A stretch of 64,000 bases of DNA. Source: Congzhengia minquanensis. Lineage in GTDB: Bacteria; Bacillota; Clostridia; UBA1381; UBA9506. The notes below the pieces were generated by a model that was not told the DNA's origin, did not search any database, and was given only the letters and a program-made list of their open reading frames with translations. Location of the stretch: assembly GCF_014384785.1 (NCBI RefSeq), contig NZ_JACRSU010000001.1, forward strand, positions 434,001 through 498,000. Direction: 5' to 3'. A program made the position numbers and the translations under genes. Shown piece after piece: positions 47,181 to 55,041 of the stretch (positions within the stretch are counted from its first letter, which is position 1; each line of letters begins with the position of its first letter).

Positions 47181-48170
47181 TTAACGAATTCCAAGCATTG
47201 GTTTTACGATTTTTGCTACCGCCAATTTTTCCGATATCCGGTCAATGAAAAATACTGCAGCCACCATAAAAAGAAATACTGCGGCAGGCGCCGCCAACGT
47301 CAGCGGCCATAAGTCCAGCCTGTTTTTTAAATTCAGCACAATGGAGGCCACCGGCGAGTGCAGCAGGTAAACCGCAAAGGAATATTCCCCGGCCAGGATC
47401 CAAAAGTCCCTTTTTGCTCCGCCGTTTGTTTCACAGCAAAATGCCGCCGCCAGCAAAAAAACAACTGCGAACACCGGCAGAGAATATGGCTTCCAATAGG
47501 CTAAATAGTCTCCCCAAATCAAAACTGCGGCGAAAATGAGCACAGCGGCCCCAAGAAGCACAAACCGTTTTTTATAAAGCTGCTTGCCAATGCTCTCTAA
47601 GTCCCGTTTTTGGGCAATGAACATTCCCGCCGCAAAATAAACCATCCAGTTCACGGGATTTAAAAAGGGATTGATAAACTGCGCCAGCGTGTCATAAAAA
47701 CAGGCCGTTGCCAAGTTCATAACAACAGAAATTGCCGCCGTTACTGCAATAAAAACCGTGTTCCGCTTTTGTGTAAAATAAATTAGATATAAAATACATA
47801 GTGAAGTGAGATAGTAAAACGGCGTATCTACGCCGATTACGAATTTGACCCATGCTAAAACGCCATTGCCGCCGTGCCGAAGCGACACATAGGCATAAAT
47901 GACGCTGGCCCACAAAAGCCACGGCAAAAGAATTGTTTTTGCTTTGTTTTTCCAAAATGCAAGAAAGGGCCGGTCAGTGGATTTTACAAAAAGATAGCCT
48001 GAAATCAGCAAGAAAACGGGCACCCCCAAGCAGCCGATAGACTTTACAAAATTTGCACAAAGGGTGTTCGCCGCATCGGCCGTGTCCGGTAAATCTGCCA
48101 TGTGTGCGCAGATAACACTAAAGATTGCAAGCCCTTTCAGCTTAAATATCATGGTGCTTTTTCCGCTCAT
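47181..48170 (-). CDS. Acyltransferase family 3 membrane protein
   Basis: A 329-residue protein with about ten membrane helices. It opens FKLKGLAIFSVICAHM (histidine in helix 1) and continues GVPVFLLISGYLFVKS, as in acyltransferase-3/OafA-type O-acetylases. Second such gene of the locus, so the polymer may carry two kinds of acyl decoration. ATG 48168-48170 follows AAGGGGG. Confidence 0.86.
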   Translation of the reverse strand: MSGKSTMIFKLKGLAIFSVICAHMADLPDTADAANTLCANFVKSIGCLGVPVFLLISGYLFVKSTDRPFLAFWKNKAKTILLPWLLWASVIYAYVSLRHGGNGVLAWVKFVIGVDTPFYYLTSLCILYLIYFTQKRNTVFIAVTAAISVVMNLATACFYDTLAQFINPFLNPVNWMVYFAAGMFIAQKRDLESIGKQLYKKRFVLLGAAVLIFAAVLIWGDYLAYWKPYSLPVFAVVFLLAAAFCCETNGGAKRDFWILAGEYSFAVYLLHSPVASIVLNLKNRLDLWPLTLAAPAAVFLFMVAAVFFIDRISEKLAVAKIVKPMLGIR

Positions 48171-48172
48171 TT

Positions 48173-49711
48173 TCAGACCCCCTTCGATTTGTGAAATCCC
48201 GCAGCGAGGCCTTTGCAACGCGCCCAAAGGCTTTGAAATTCCCTGGTGCGGCCAAATAGCAGCAAAACCGCCGCAGCAGCGAAGGCAAAGGAAACCAGTC
48301 CGCTCAGAATCAGAGCGACGAACCCGTCACCGGGGATTTGGTCGCAAACCAGCCGCGACAGCACTGCGGTTATCAGTGTAACGGCGAAGTAAACGCCATA
48401 TTTTATAAAATAGGGTAACGATGAACTGCGAAACGCATATTTAAAAATAACATAGGGTTCCCACCACAAACAGGTTGCCGCAATGGAAACTGTGGTGCCC
48501 AGCAGCACGCCGTAAACGCCCATTTGAAACACCATTAAAAACAAAAACGACACCGCCAGATTGATGAAAACCTCTAAAACGGCCTTCAGCCTTAAATGGT
48601 TAAACAGACCGGAGGAATCAATAACCAAAATGTTGGTCTGACGCATGCCCGTCATGTAAAAATTCATCAAAACCACAAACGTAATCCACGGGGACATAAC
48701 GCCTGCCTCGCCCACCCACAAATGGATAAACCGCTCCGCCGCGCTACCCAAAACCACACAAATTGTGAAATATACCGCAAAATTGATGAACATCATTTCT
48801 TTGTAAACGCCGTATTTATATTGGTCGTCGTCCTGCACCATTAAATTTCCCACACTGCCGATTACCGACTGGAACACCTGGGAAAGCACCCGGGAGATAG
48901 TGGAAATAATCATGGAATAGTTAGAGTAAATCCCCATTACAACAAGTCCAACGCTGTTTATCATTAAATTATCCGTCCCCGTCACCAATGCGGCGCTTAG
49001 GCGCTGGAACATAAGCGAAACCACACTTTTGCGCATGAGCGTACCGTCTTCCTTCGGAAGGCGCTCGTTTCTATATTGACGCAAAAACGGATACATTTTG
49101 CTGGTTTTTCGGTAGATAAACACGTTCGACAAAAAAACACAGCAAATTTGGATTACCAAAAACAAAAGGTAGTTGCGGCTGACAATCAGCACAACCGCCT
49201 GCAGGATATATTTTATCAATAAGAAAATATTTTCGTTGGTGCTGTTGATATAGTGAAGTTGATATGCGCTGACCAATGTACGCCGGTAAGAAAAGAAATA
49301 GCTTAAAACCGTGTTGGTTAAAAACAGCAGATAAATTGCCGTTACGTTGGGAATTACGTCTGCCGCGCCATTGGTAATGACGTTTAAGAACGGAACCAAA
49401 AGAAGCCCCAAAACAGCTGTTATAATGGCGATGACGTGATATACCCTGCGGTAAAATGCCATGAGCGTGCCGATTTTTGCCTCGTCGCCGCGCTCAATGG
49501 GGCCATAGAGCGCAAACGCCACAGAGGTTCCAATGCCAAGCTCTGCCATGGAGAGGAGCATAAGCACGCTTTCCATTACGCTGTTCAGCCCCAAATAGTC
49601 AAACCCCAGCTGTTTGATAAACACTGTTCGCAGCACAAAACCCGCCACCACGTTTAAAAGCTGCCATAGGAGCATAACCGCGCTGTTCCGCACCGAATTA
49701 ACAAACCGCAT
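48173..49711 (-). CDS. Polysaccharide flippase (Wzx-like)
   Basis: A 512-residue membrane protein with 12-14 helices of the MOP/MATE fold. The opening VRNSAVMLLWQLLNVVAGFVLRTVFIKQLG is typical of Gram-positive repeat-unit flippases. It moves the lipid-linked repeat across the membrane. GGGAGG lies 12 bases before the ATG, a slightly long spacing. The acyltransferase starts 2 bases after its stop. Confidence 0.9.
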   Translation of the reverse strand: MRFVNSVRNSAVMLLWQLLNVVAGFVLRTVFIKQLGFDYLGLNSVMESVLMLLSMAELGIGTSVAFALYGPIERGDEAKIGTLMAFYRRVYHVIAIITAVLGLLLVPFLNVITNGAADVIPNVTAIYLLFLTNTVLSYFFSYRRTLVSAYQLHYINSTNENIFLLIKYILQAVVLIVSRNYLLFLVIQICCVFLSNVFIYRKTSKMYPFLRQYRNERLPKEDGTLMRKSVVSLMFQRLSAALVTGTDNLMINSVGLVVMGIYSNYSMIISTISRVLSQVFQSVIGSVGNLMVQDDDQYKYGVYKEMMFINFAVYFTICVVLGSAAERFIHLWVGEAGVMSPWITFVVLMNFYMTGMRQTNILVIDSSGLFNHLRLKAVLEVFINLAVSFLFLMVFQMGVYGVLLGTTVSIAATCLWWEPYVIFKYAFRSSSLPYFIKYGVYFAVTLITAVLSRLVCDQIPGDGFVALILSGLVSFAFAAAAVLLLFGRTREFQSLWARCKGLAAGFHKSKGV

Positions 49712-49747
49712 GATAAATATAAGCCTCCCGCAAATGCGCAATAACCG

Positions 49748-51103
49748 CTAAATTAAAAAAAAGAACAAAAACCGCCAGTCCACAAAGTAGTCCACGCTTA
49801 AGCCGAACACCAAAAACACCGCCACAAAGGAAATTTGAATCATTTTAATATCACTGTTTTCCGCACGCTTATCCACGGTGAAAAAGCGGAATATGCGATA
49901 GACAAACGTAGACGCCAAAGATAAAAATATGGTAATTGCGCCGACAATGCCAAAATTTAAAAGGCTTTGCAAATACATTTGGTGGCAGGCCAAATCCTTG
50001 TGGAACAAGGATTCATCTGTCATCAGCGTGGTGATGACGTTCCCGCCGAACAATTTTCCAAGCATGGGCTGCCGGTTAAAGTGGGAAACTACCGTCTGCC
50101 ACAAATCATACCGGCCTGTTGTGAGCATATCCCATCTGCCCAGGGCCAAATACATCATCTTTTCGTTCACACGGGTCACAATGCTGCCAATGGCCGCAAT
50201 GTTCCTCACGGCGGGCACGTTCCACGCGGCAATGGCAAATCCTATCAGGCAGAAAAACAGCAGCACTAAAAACGGAATGGAACGGCTTCTGTATTTCATA
50301 ATTACCACCAGCACCAGTGCCACCAGGCAGGTGAGCAGCCCGGACAGGCTTCCCGTTTGAAACAGAACCACAAAAAAGTATGCTCCGAACGCCGCCCGCA
50401 TCCACCATTTCAGCCCTTTCAGCAGCATAACCGTCAGCAGGCAGACCGAATAGTAAAATCCGGCGTAGTTTGCATCGTAAAGCGCACCGTAAACACGGGT
50501 AATCTCTGTGGTTACGCCAACACCCACGTCGATATTCACTGAAGCTTCGGCCGTCCAGCCGAAGATACCCGAGGCCACGCCGCCCAGAAGAAACACAAAC
50601 AGATACAGGCGCATTAAATCGTCGTCCGCCAATATTTTTGCCAGAATAAAATACAGCACCACCAAATCCATGAGGCTCTGAATTCCGGCACGCATGTCAA
50701 GCCGCCCAATGCCAAAAATACAAAACAGTGAGAACACAATCATGGGCGGCAGCGCTGCGACTCTTAATTTAACGTTTTTAATGTCTAATATAACTTTAAA
50801 AATCACCAGATAGGAATAGACTCTGTAGACTGTGGAACCGCCAAGCAGCATAAACTCGCGGAAATACATAAACAGCGCGGCATACACATAAAACGTGTTG
50901 CTTCGGATGCTTAAAACCACACAGGTCAATAAAATGAATGATAAAATCAGATTATACTGCGGCAGGGGGCCGCAGAGGGCGCAGGTTGCAAAGCCGATGA
51001 GCAGCAGGATATGGTCAAACGACAAAAACCGCCTTAAAATAGACGGCTCGTTATTTTTTTGTCCCAGCATGGGTGATAGCTTCAATGCGCCCGCTTCTGC
51101 CAT
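49748..51103 (-). CDS. Polysaccharide polymerase (Wzy/O-antigen ligase-like)
   Basis: A 451-residue protein with about 11-12 membrane helices and a large outside loop (about 305-370), as in Wzy/WaaL-type enzymes. Primary-sequence signatures are weak, as usual for the family; the call rests on topology, size and position beside the flippase. It joins repeat units on the outer face. Start has GGAG 6 bases upstream. Confidence 0.82.
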   Translation of the reverse strand: MAEAGALKLSPMLGQKNNEPSILRRFLSFDHILLLIGFATCALCGPLPQYNLILSFILLTCVVLSIRSNTFYVYAALFMYFREFMLLGGSTVYRVYSYLVIFKVILDIKNVKLRVAALPPMIVFSLFCIFGIGRLDMRAGIQSLMDLVVLYFILAKILADDDLMRLYLFVFLLGGVASGIFGWTAEASVNIDVGVGVTTEITRVYGALYDANYAGFYYSVCLLTVMLLKGLKWWMRAAFGAYFFVVLFQTGSLSGLLTCLVALVLVVIMKYRSRSIPFLVLLFFCLIGFAIAAWNVPAVRNIAAIGSIVTRVNEKMMYLALGRWDMLTTGRYDLWQTVVSHFNRQPMLGKLFGGNVITTLMTDESLFHKDLACHQMYLQSLLNFGIVGAITIFLSLASTFVYRIFRFFTVDKRAENSDIKMIQISFVAVFLVFGLSVDYFVDWRFLFFFLI

Positions 51104-51118
51104 TCTGCTCTCCGCCTC

Positions 51119-52327
51119 CTATTTTTGCAGTTCTTCCAAACACTCATTAAAAATTTTTATTTCATTTTCGTTTCCAAAATTGGTATTCCAAACCTTTTGT
51201 TTTAACCCTTTCACATCTTCCGTGTGCTGAACAAGATAGTTTAATCCCGCATAAATGCCCTCGTCTGAGTTGTCAAAAATATATCCGTCTTCTCCGTTTG
51301 TTATCTGCTCTTGCGCCGAGGCGTAGCGCGTCACCGCGGGAACCACCCCCGCCATTTGCGCCTCTGTCACTGCCATGGGCTTTCCCTCAAACCGGGAGGG
51401 CAGGAAAAACACGTCGCACGCCGCCACATAGGGCATTGGGTTTTCTCGAAGGCCAATGGCAAAAACCGTATCGCTTAACCCAAATTCTAAAATCATTTGG
51501 TTTAAAGCTGCGCTGTCCGGCCCGTCGCCAACAATCAGCCACGTTACGCCGGAAAGCAGGCCCTCATTCTTTAATGCACAAAGCGCCTTCATGCCCCGGT
51601 CTAATCCCTTGTGGGGAAAATCAATCCTGCAAACGGTAACAAGGCTCAGTCTGTTTCCCTCCGGGCAAAAAGGCAGCGATACCTGCTTTTGTGCCGCCGT
51701 CCTGACGTATTTTTGCGACATCAGGTTCGGCATGTAAATGCATTTGTCTTTCATTTCCGGATGGTTTTGCACGAAGTTTGCCAGGCACTGCCTGCTCACA
51801 ACCATGATTTTATCAAACTTCTCCAGGTTTTTTCTGTCTACCTTATAGTCTAAGCCGCTGGCGTCAAAATCCAGGTGCAGCCACAACAGCTTCTTTTTTG
51901 CTTTTACATAGCTTGCGGTATAATTAAAGGGCCAGCTCAACTCGTAAGAGATTGCAACGTCATATTCTTCGCCTAATCTGCGGCTGTAACGGCAGCCCTG
52001 CTTAGATATGATTTGAATGCCCTTCTTCTCACGCCCCAATATGCGTTTATAAAACTCCGCCCGCACCTTTGCCGCCACATAAGACGGGGAGAAAACCTTG
52101 CCCAGCACGTTTTTAAGCGAAAATTTGTTGTGCACCTTTGCCTGGGGCAAAACGTGAACCTGTTTTGGAATTCTATCGTCTGCCTGGCCGTCATATTCGT
52201 AAAACAAAAGGTCCACATCATATTTTTCATAATCAAGCTCCTGCAAAAAGTTCAGCAGGGAGGTCGTTGCGCCGCCGGTATGATAGTGCAGGAACGTAAT
52301 TAAAATTTTCGTTTTATTTTCCCTCAT
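51119..52327 (-). CDS. Family 4 glycosyltransferase
   Basis: A 402-residue GT-B enzyme. It has HYHTGGATTSLLNFL at the N-terminus, LSLVTVCRIDFPHKGLDRGMKAL near 225, and the donor-site E-x7-E in FEGKPMAVTEAQMAG near 315. Fits a repeat-unit sugar transferase. GGAGGG is 4 bases from the start. Confidence 0.9.
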   Translation of the reverse strand: MRENKTKILITFLHYHTGGATTSLLNFLQELDYEKYDVDLLFYEYDGQADDRIPKQVHVLPQAKVHNKFSLKNVLGKVFSPSYVAAKVRAEFYKRILGREKKGIQIISKQGCRYSRRLGEEYDVAISYELSWPFNYTASYVKAKKKLLWLHLDFDASGLDYKVDRKNLEKFDKIMVVSRQCLANFVQNHPEMKDKCIYMPNLMSQKYVRTAAQKQVSLPFCPEGNRLSLVTVCRIDFPHKGLDRGMKALCALKNEGLLSGVTWLIVGDGPDSAALNQMILEFGLSDTVFAIGLRENPMPYVAACDVFFLPSRFEGKPMAVTEAQMAGVVPAVTRYASAQEQITNGEDGYIFDNSDEGIYAGLNYLVQHTEDVKGLKQKVWNTNFGNENEIKIFNECLEELQK

Positions 52328-52345
52328 GCCGCCCTCCGAAAAAGT

Positions 52346-53104
52346 TTATGAAAGCGTAATGGCATGTTTGAAAAGCCATTCTTTCGTTATCATGGGCTTG
52401 TCAGTGTCCAAAAGCGCGCCGTCTTGCCCAAAGGTCGGGTGCGTCATCAGTTCTAAGTCGCCGTCTACCGTTCTTGTTTTTACATACGCCTCAAAGTCGG
52501 CCACATCGCCGAAATATTTGGTTGTGTAAACCTTTTTTCCTCCCGCTGCCAGCTTTAAAATTTGTTTATTGTAGAAGAATTTATACGGTCGAAACAACAA
52601 CGAGATGTTCTCCGGCGGAATGTTCCGGCTGATTCTTACCGATGTAAACCGGTATTCGGAAAGCAGCGGGTTCACCACCCTTGCAACACTGAAATAGGTA
52701 TGGGTATAGTTGTGGGAATCCGCGTGCATTAGGGAAAATCCCATTTCTATATATTTTAAAATCTGGGCGCGGGTTTCCGCTTCAATGGCCCGACTGATGT
52801 CACTGTTTAAGAAAAACCGTGCGGCAATGGGCACATGGAACCTACCCAGCAGAAAACCGTTCTCGTCACACAGCTCCGACTGCCTGCATTCATCTGACAT
52901 GGCAGGCCCCTCAGTTAAATTTATGTGCAGGCCCACACGGTGAAAGAATCCGTTTTTTTCTGCCAGTGCTGCCGCATTTTCAGCCTCCGGCATGTTCATC
53001 ATGAGGGTGGTTCTGTTAATCACACCGCGGCGAAAACATTCTGCCACCGCTTGGTTGACAGTTTTTGAATATCCAAAATCGTCTGCATTAATAATTGTTT
53101 TCAT
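52346..53104 (-). CDS. ChbG/YdjC-family carbohydrate deacetylase
   Basis: A 252-residue cytosolic protein. It has the metal/active-site motif NADDFGYS at 6-13, GLHINLTEGP near 60 and MHADSHNYTH near 125, i.e. the Asp-Asp, His and His ligands of the YdjC family. These remove N-acetyl groups from chito-oligosaccharides and related glycans. Inside a polysaccharide locus it may de-N-acetylate a hexosamine of the repeat unit before export. Between a GT2 and a GT4 gene. Confidence 0.88.
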   Translation of the reverse strand: MKTIINADDFGYSKTVNQAVAECFRRGVINRTTLMMNMPEAENAAALAEKNGFFHRVGLHINLTEGPAMSDECRQSELCDENGFLLGRFHVPIAARFFLNSDISRAIEAETRAQILKYIEMGFSLMHADSHNYTHTYFSVARVVNPLLSEYRFTSVRISRNIPPENISLLFRPYKFFYNKQILKLAAGGKKVYTTKYFGDVADFEAYVKTRTVDGDLELMTHPTFGQDGALLDTDKPMITKEWLFKHAITLS

Positions 53105-53108
53105 TTTG

Positions 53109-54083
53109 TTAGCCCCTTAGCTTTAATTGCGCCGCAATACGGCCAGTTAGTTTTGGAACATAACGGAACATGGTGTAAAACAGCTTTCGTTTCAGCGGTA
53201 TGTGTTCTTTTTTTAGCGCTAAGGGATAACAGCACTTAAAATTTCGGTGATAGCTTTTACGCCTGTTCTCGTTAATTTCACTTTTCACGCGCATCATTTC
53301 TGCATATCTTAAAATAATGTCGATGCAAATCTTTTCATAGGTTCTGTAAACAAGCTGGGGCTCATTTTCCTTTTCAAAAAACGTAATGCGCTCAACGTAG
53401 GCCAAAATCCAGTCATTTCTTCGGTTATACTGGGCAGAAACGTTTGTCACGTTCCCCATAATGCTGTTGGGCCGCTGATAGTAGTAATACAATTCGTCCG
53501 TCGTGACGGCCACTGTTTTACTCCGGTACACCAGTTTATATGTAACATATTCGTCCTCGTGAATCAGCCCCACAGGAAACCGTATTCCGTCAAACAGCTC
53601 TTTTTTATAAAGTTTGCAGCACGCCTGAGATTTGATCCGGTAGCCGCACAGGGCCTCTTTTGCCATGAAGCTTTGCGTCTTTACCAAGTTTTGCCGTTCT
53701 GAAAAACAGTCTGCGCTTCCCTTTTCATAGCCGCACTGAACGAGCTGAGCATCAAACTCTGATGCAAGCTCCATCATTTTTAACAAAAAATCTTCTTTTA
53801 CAAAGTCGTCGGAATCCACAAACGTAATAAAGTCTCCGCAAACCGCGTCTATCCCGCTGTTTCTTGCCGCAGAAAGTCCTGCGTTCTGACTGTGGTGAAT
53901 CACTCTTATTTTATCGTTTTTTCCTGCCAAACTGTCGCACATCTCACCGCTGCCATCGGTTGAACAGTCGTCAATTAAAATAAGCTCATAGTTGGGATAG
54001 TTTTGACGCAAAAGGGATTGAACGCACCGCTCTAAATAGAGCGCCACGTTAAAAACTGGAACGATTATGCTGACTTTGTTCAA
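53109..54083 (-). CDS. Family 2 glycosyltransferase
   Basis: A 324-residue GT-A enzyme. It has SIIVPVFNVALYLERCVQSL, IDDCSTDGS, GLSAARNSGID and the metal-binding TFVDSDDF near 90. The C-terminal basic helix probably sits on the membrane. Start codon is TTG with GGGGG 7 bases upstream. An 87-base gap with a small nested hairpin separates it from the metallophosphoesterase gene. Confidence 0.9.
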   Translation of the reverse strand: MNKVSIIVPVFNVALYLERCVQSLLRQNYPNYELILIDDCSTDGSGEMCDSLAGKNDKIRVIHHSQNAGLSAARNSGIDAVCGDFITFVDSDDFVKEDFLLKMMELASEFDAQLVQCGYEKGSADCFSERQNLVKTQSFMAKEALCGYRIKSQACCKLYKKELFDGIRFPVGLIHEDEYVTYKLVYRSKTVAVTTDELYYYYQRPNSIMGNVTNVSAQYNRRNDWILAYVERITFFEKENEPQLVYRTYEKICIDIILRYAEMMRVKSEINENRRKSYHRNFKCCYPLALKKEHIPLKRKLFYTMFRYVPKLTGRIAAQLKLRG

Positions 54084-54170
54084 CCAACTACCCCCAAACA
54101 GGCAAAGCAGCGCTGCCGATTTGCCAAAAAGTTGTTGTTCCTATCCCCTGAGGTTTCAATATTCGCCCCT

Positions 54171-55037
54171 TTATCTTTCGCTCCTTAGGGTCACAAGCAA
54201 CACCTCAGGGCCGTTAAATACTCTCATCTTCAATAAATTATAGTCACATCCCCGGCTGACAATCATTTTCGTGTGCCCTTCGTCATATTCCCCATAGGTA
54301 TAGTCCGGGTGCAGTTCCATGTTCTCCCCCACCATGCCGCCCAGTCCGGGCAGCCGCACAATGCCGCCGTGCAAATGGCCGGACAGCATTAAATTCGTGT
54401 TTAAATCTTTGAAGAATGGGTAAAGGTTTGCACGGTGGCAGGCCAAAATGGAAAAACAGTCCGCATCATCATACAAACAGCCGTTCACAAACCACTTCAT
54501 TTCTTCAATCTTCGATTCCCCTATTTTTCGTGTGGCATTGCCGGGGTCTTTTAATCCGATAATTTTAATGTGCTGATCTCCGCGCCAAACGTCCGTTGCC
54601 TCGTTTTCCAATACCTGAACATTCCACTCCCTTAAGGTGTGAACAATATAATCATACCGCGTGCTTTCCGACTCGTGGTTGCCGCTCACGGCCATCACCT
54701 GAGTATTTTCCGGCACGCGCTCTATCAGCTTTTCCAAGTTGTTAATTTTGTTGTCAGGAAGCTCGGTTAAATCCCCAGTCAATAAAATTAGATCTGGCTC
54801 CGTCTGCTTCATGTAGTCGCCAATTTGGTCGTAAAAACGAGAGTTATGGTAATCTGAAATTACCATAACTTTAAACCCGTCAAATTCCTTTGGTAGATCC
54901 TCCGACGCAAACCGGTATTTTGTTAAACGGACGTGCCGATTGTTCATCAGGTTACAGAAAAACACAATGAGGCACACCAAAAAAATGCTAAACACCACCA
55001 CTATCCATGTTCTGATTACAATAGTTCTCTGCGCCAT
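54171..55037 (-). CDS. Membrane-anchored metallophosphoesterase
   Basis: A 288-residue protein with one N-terminal membrane helix (about 10-30) and a calcineurin-type domain. The metal ligands are all visible: SDYHNS, TGDLTE, SGNHES, ACHRA and SGHLHGG. Resembles the YkuE-type phosphoesterases. Topology suggests an extracytoplasmic active site, so it could act on a lipid pyrophosphate (for example carrier recycling) or on a polymer phosphate. Substrate unknown. It starts 5 bases after the EAL-fusion gene. Confidence 0.88.
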   Translation of the reverse strand: MAQRTIVIRTWIVVVFSIFLVCLIVFFCNLMNNRHVRLTKYRFASEDLPKEFDGFKVMVISDYHNSRFYDQIGDYMKQTEPDLILLTGDLTELPDNKINNLEKLIERVPENTQVMAVSGNHESESTRYDYIVHTLREWNVQVLENEATDVWRGDQHIKIIGLKDPGNATRKIGESKIEEMKWFVNGCLYDDADCFSILACHRANLYPFFKDLNTNLMLSGHLHGGIVRLPGLGGMVGENMELHPDYTYGEYDEGHTKMIVSRGCDYNLLKMRVFNGPEVLLVTLRSER

Positions 55038-55041
55038 TCTT

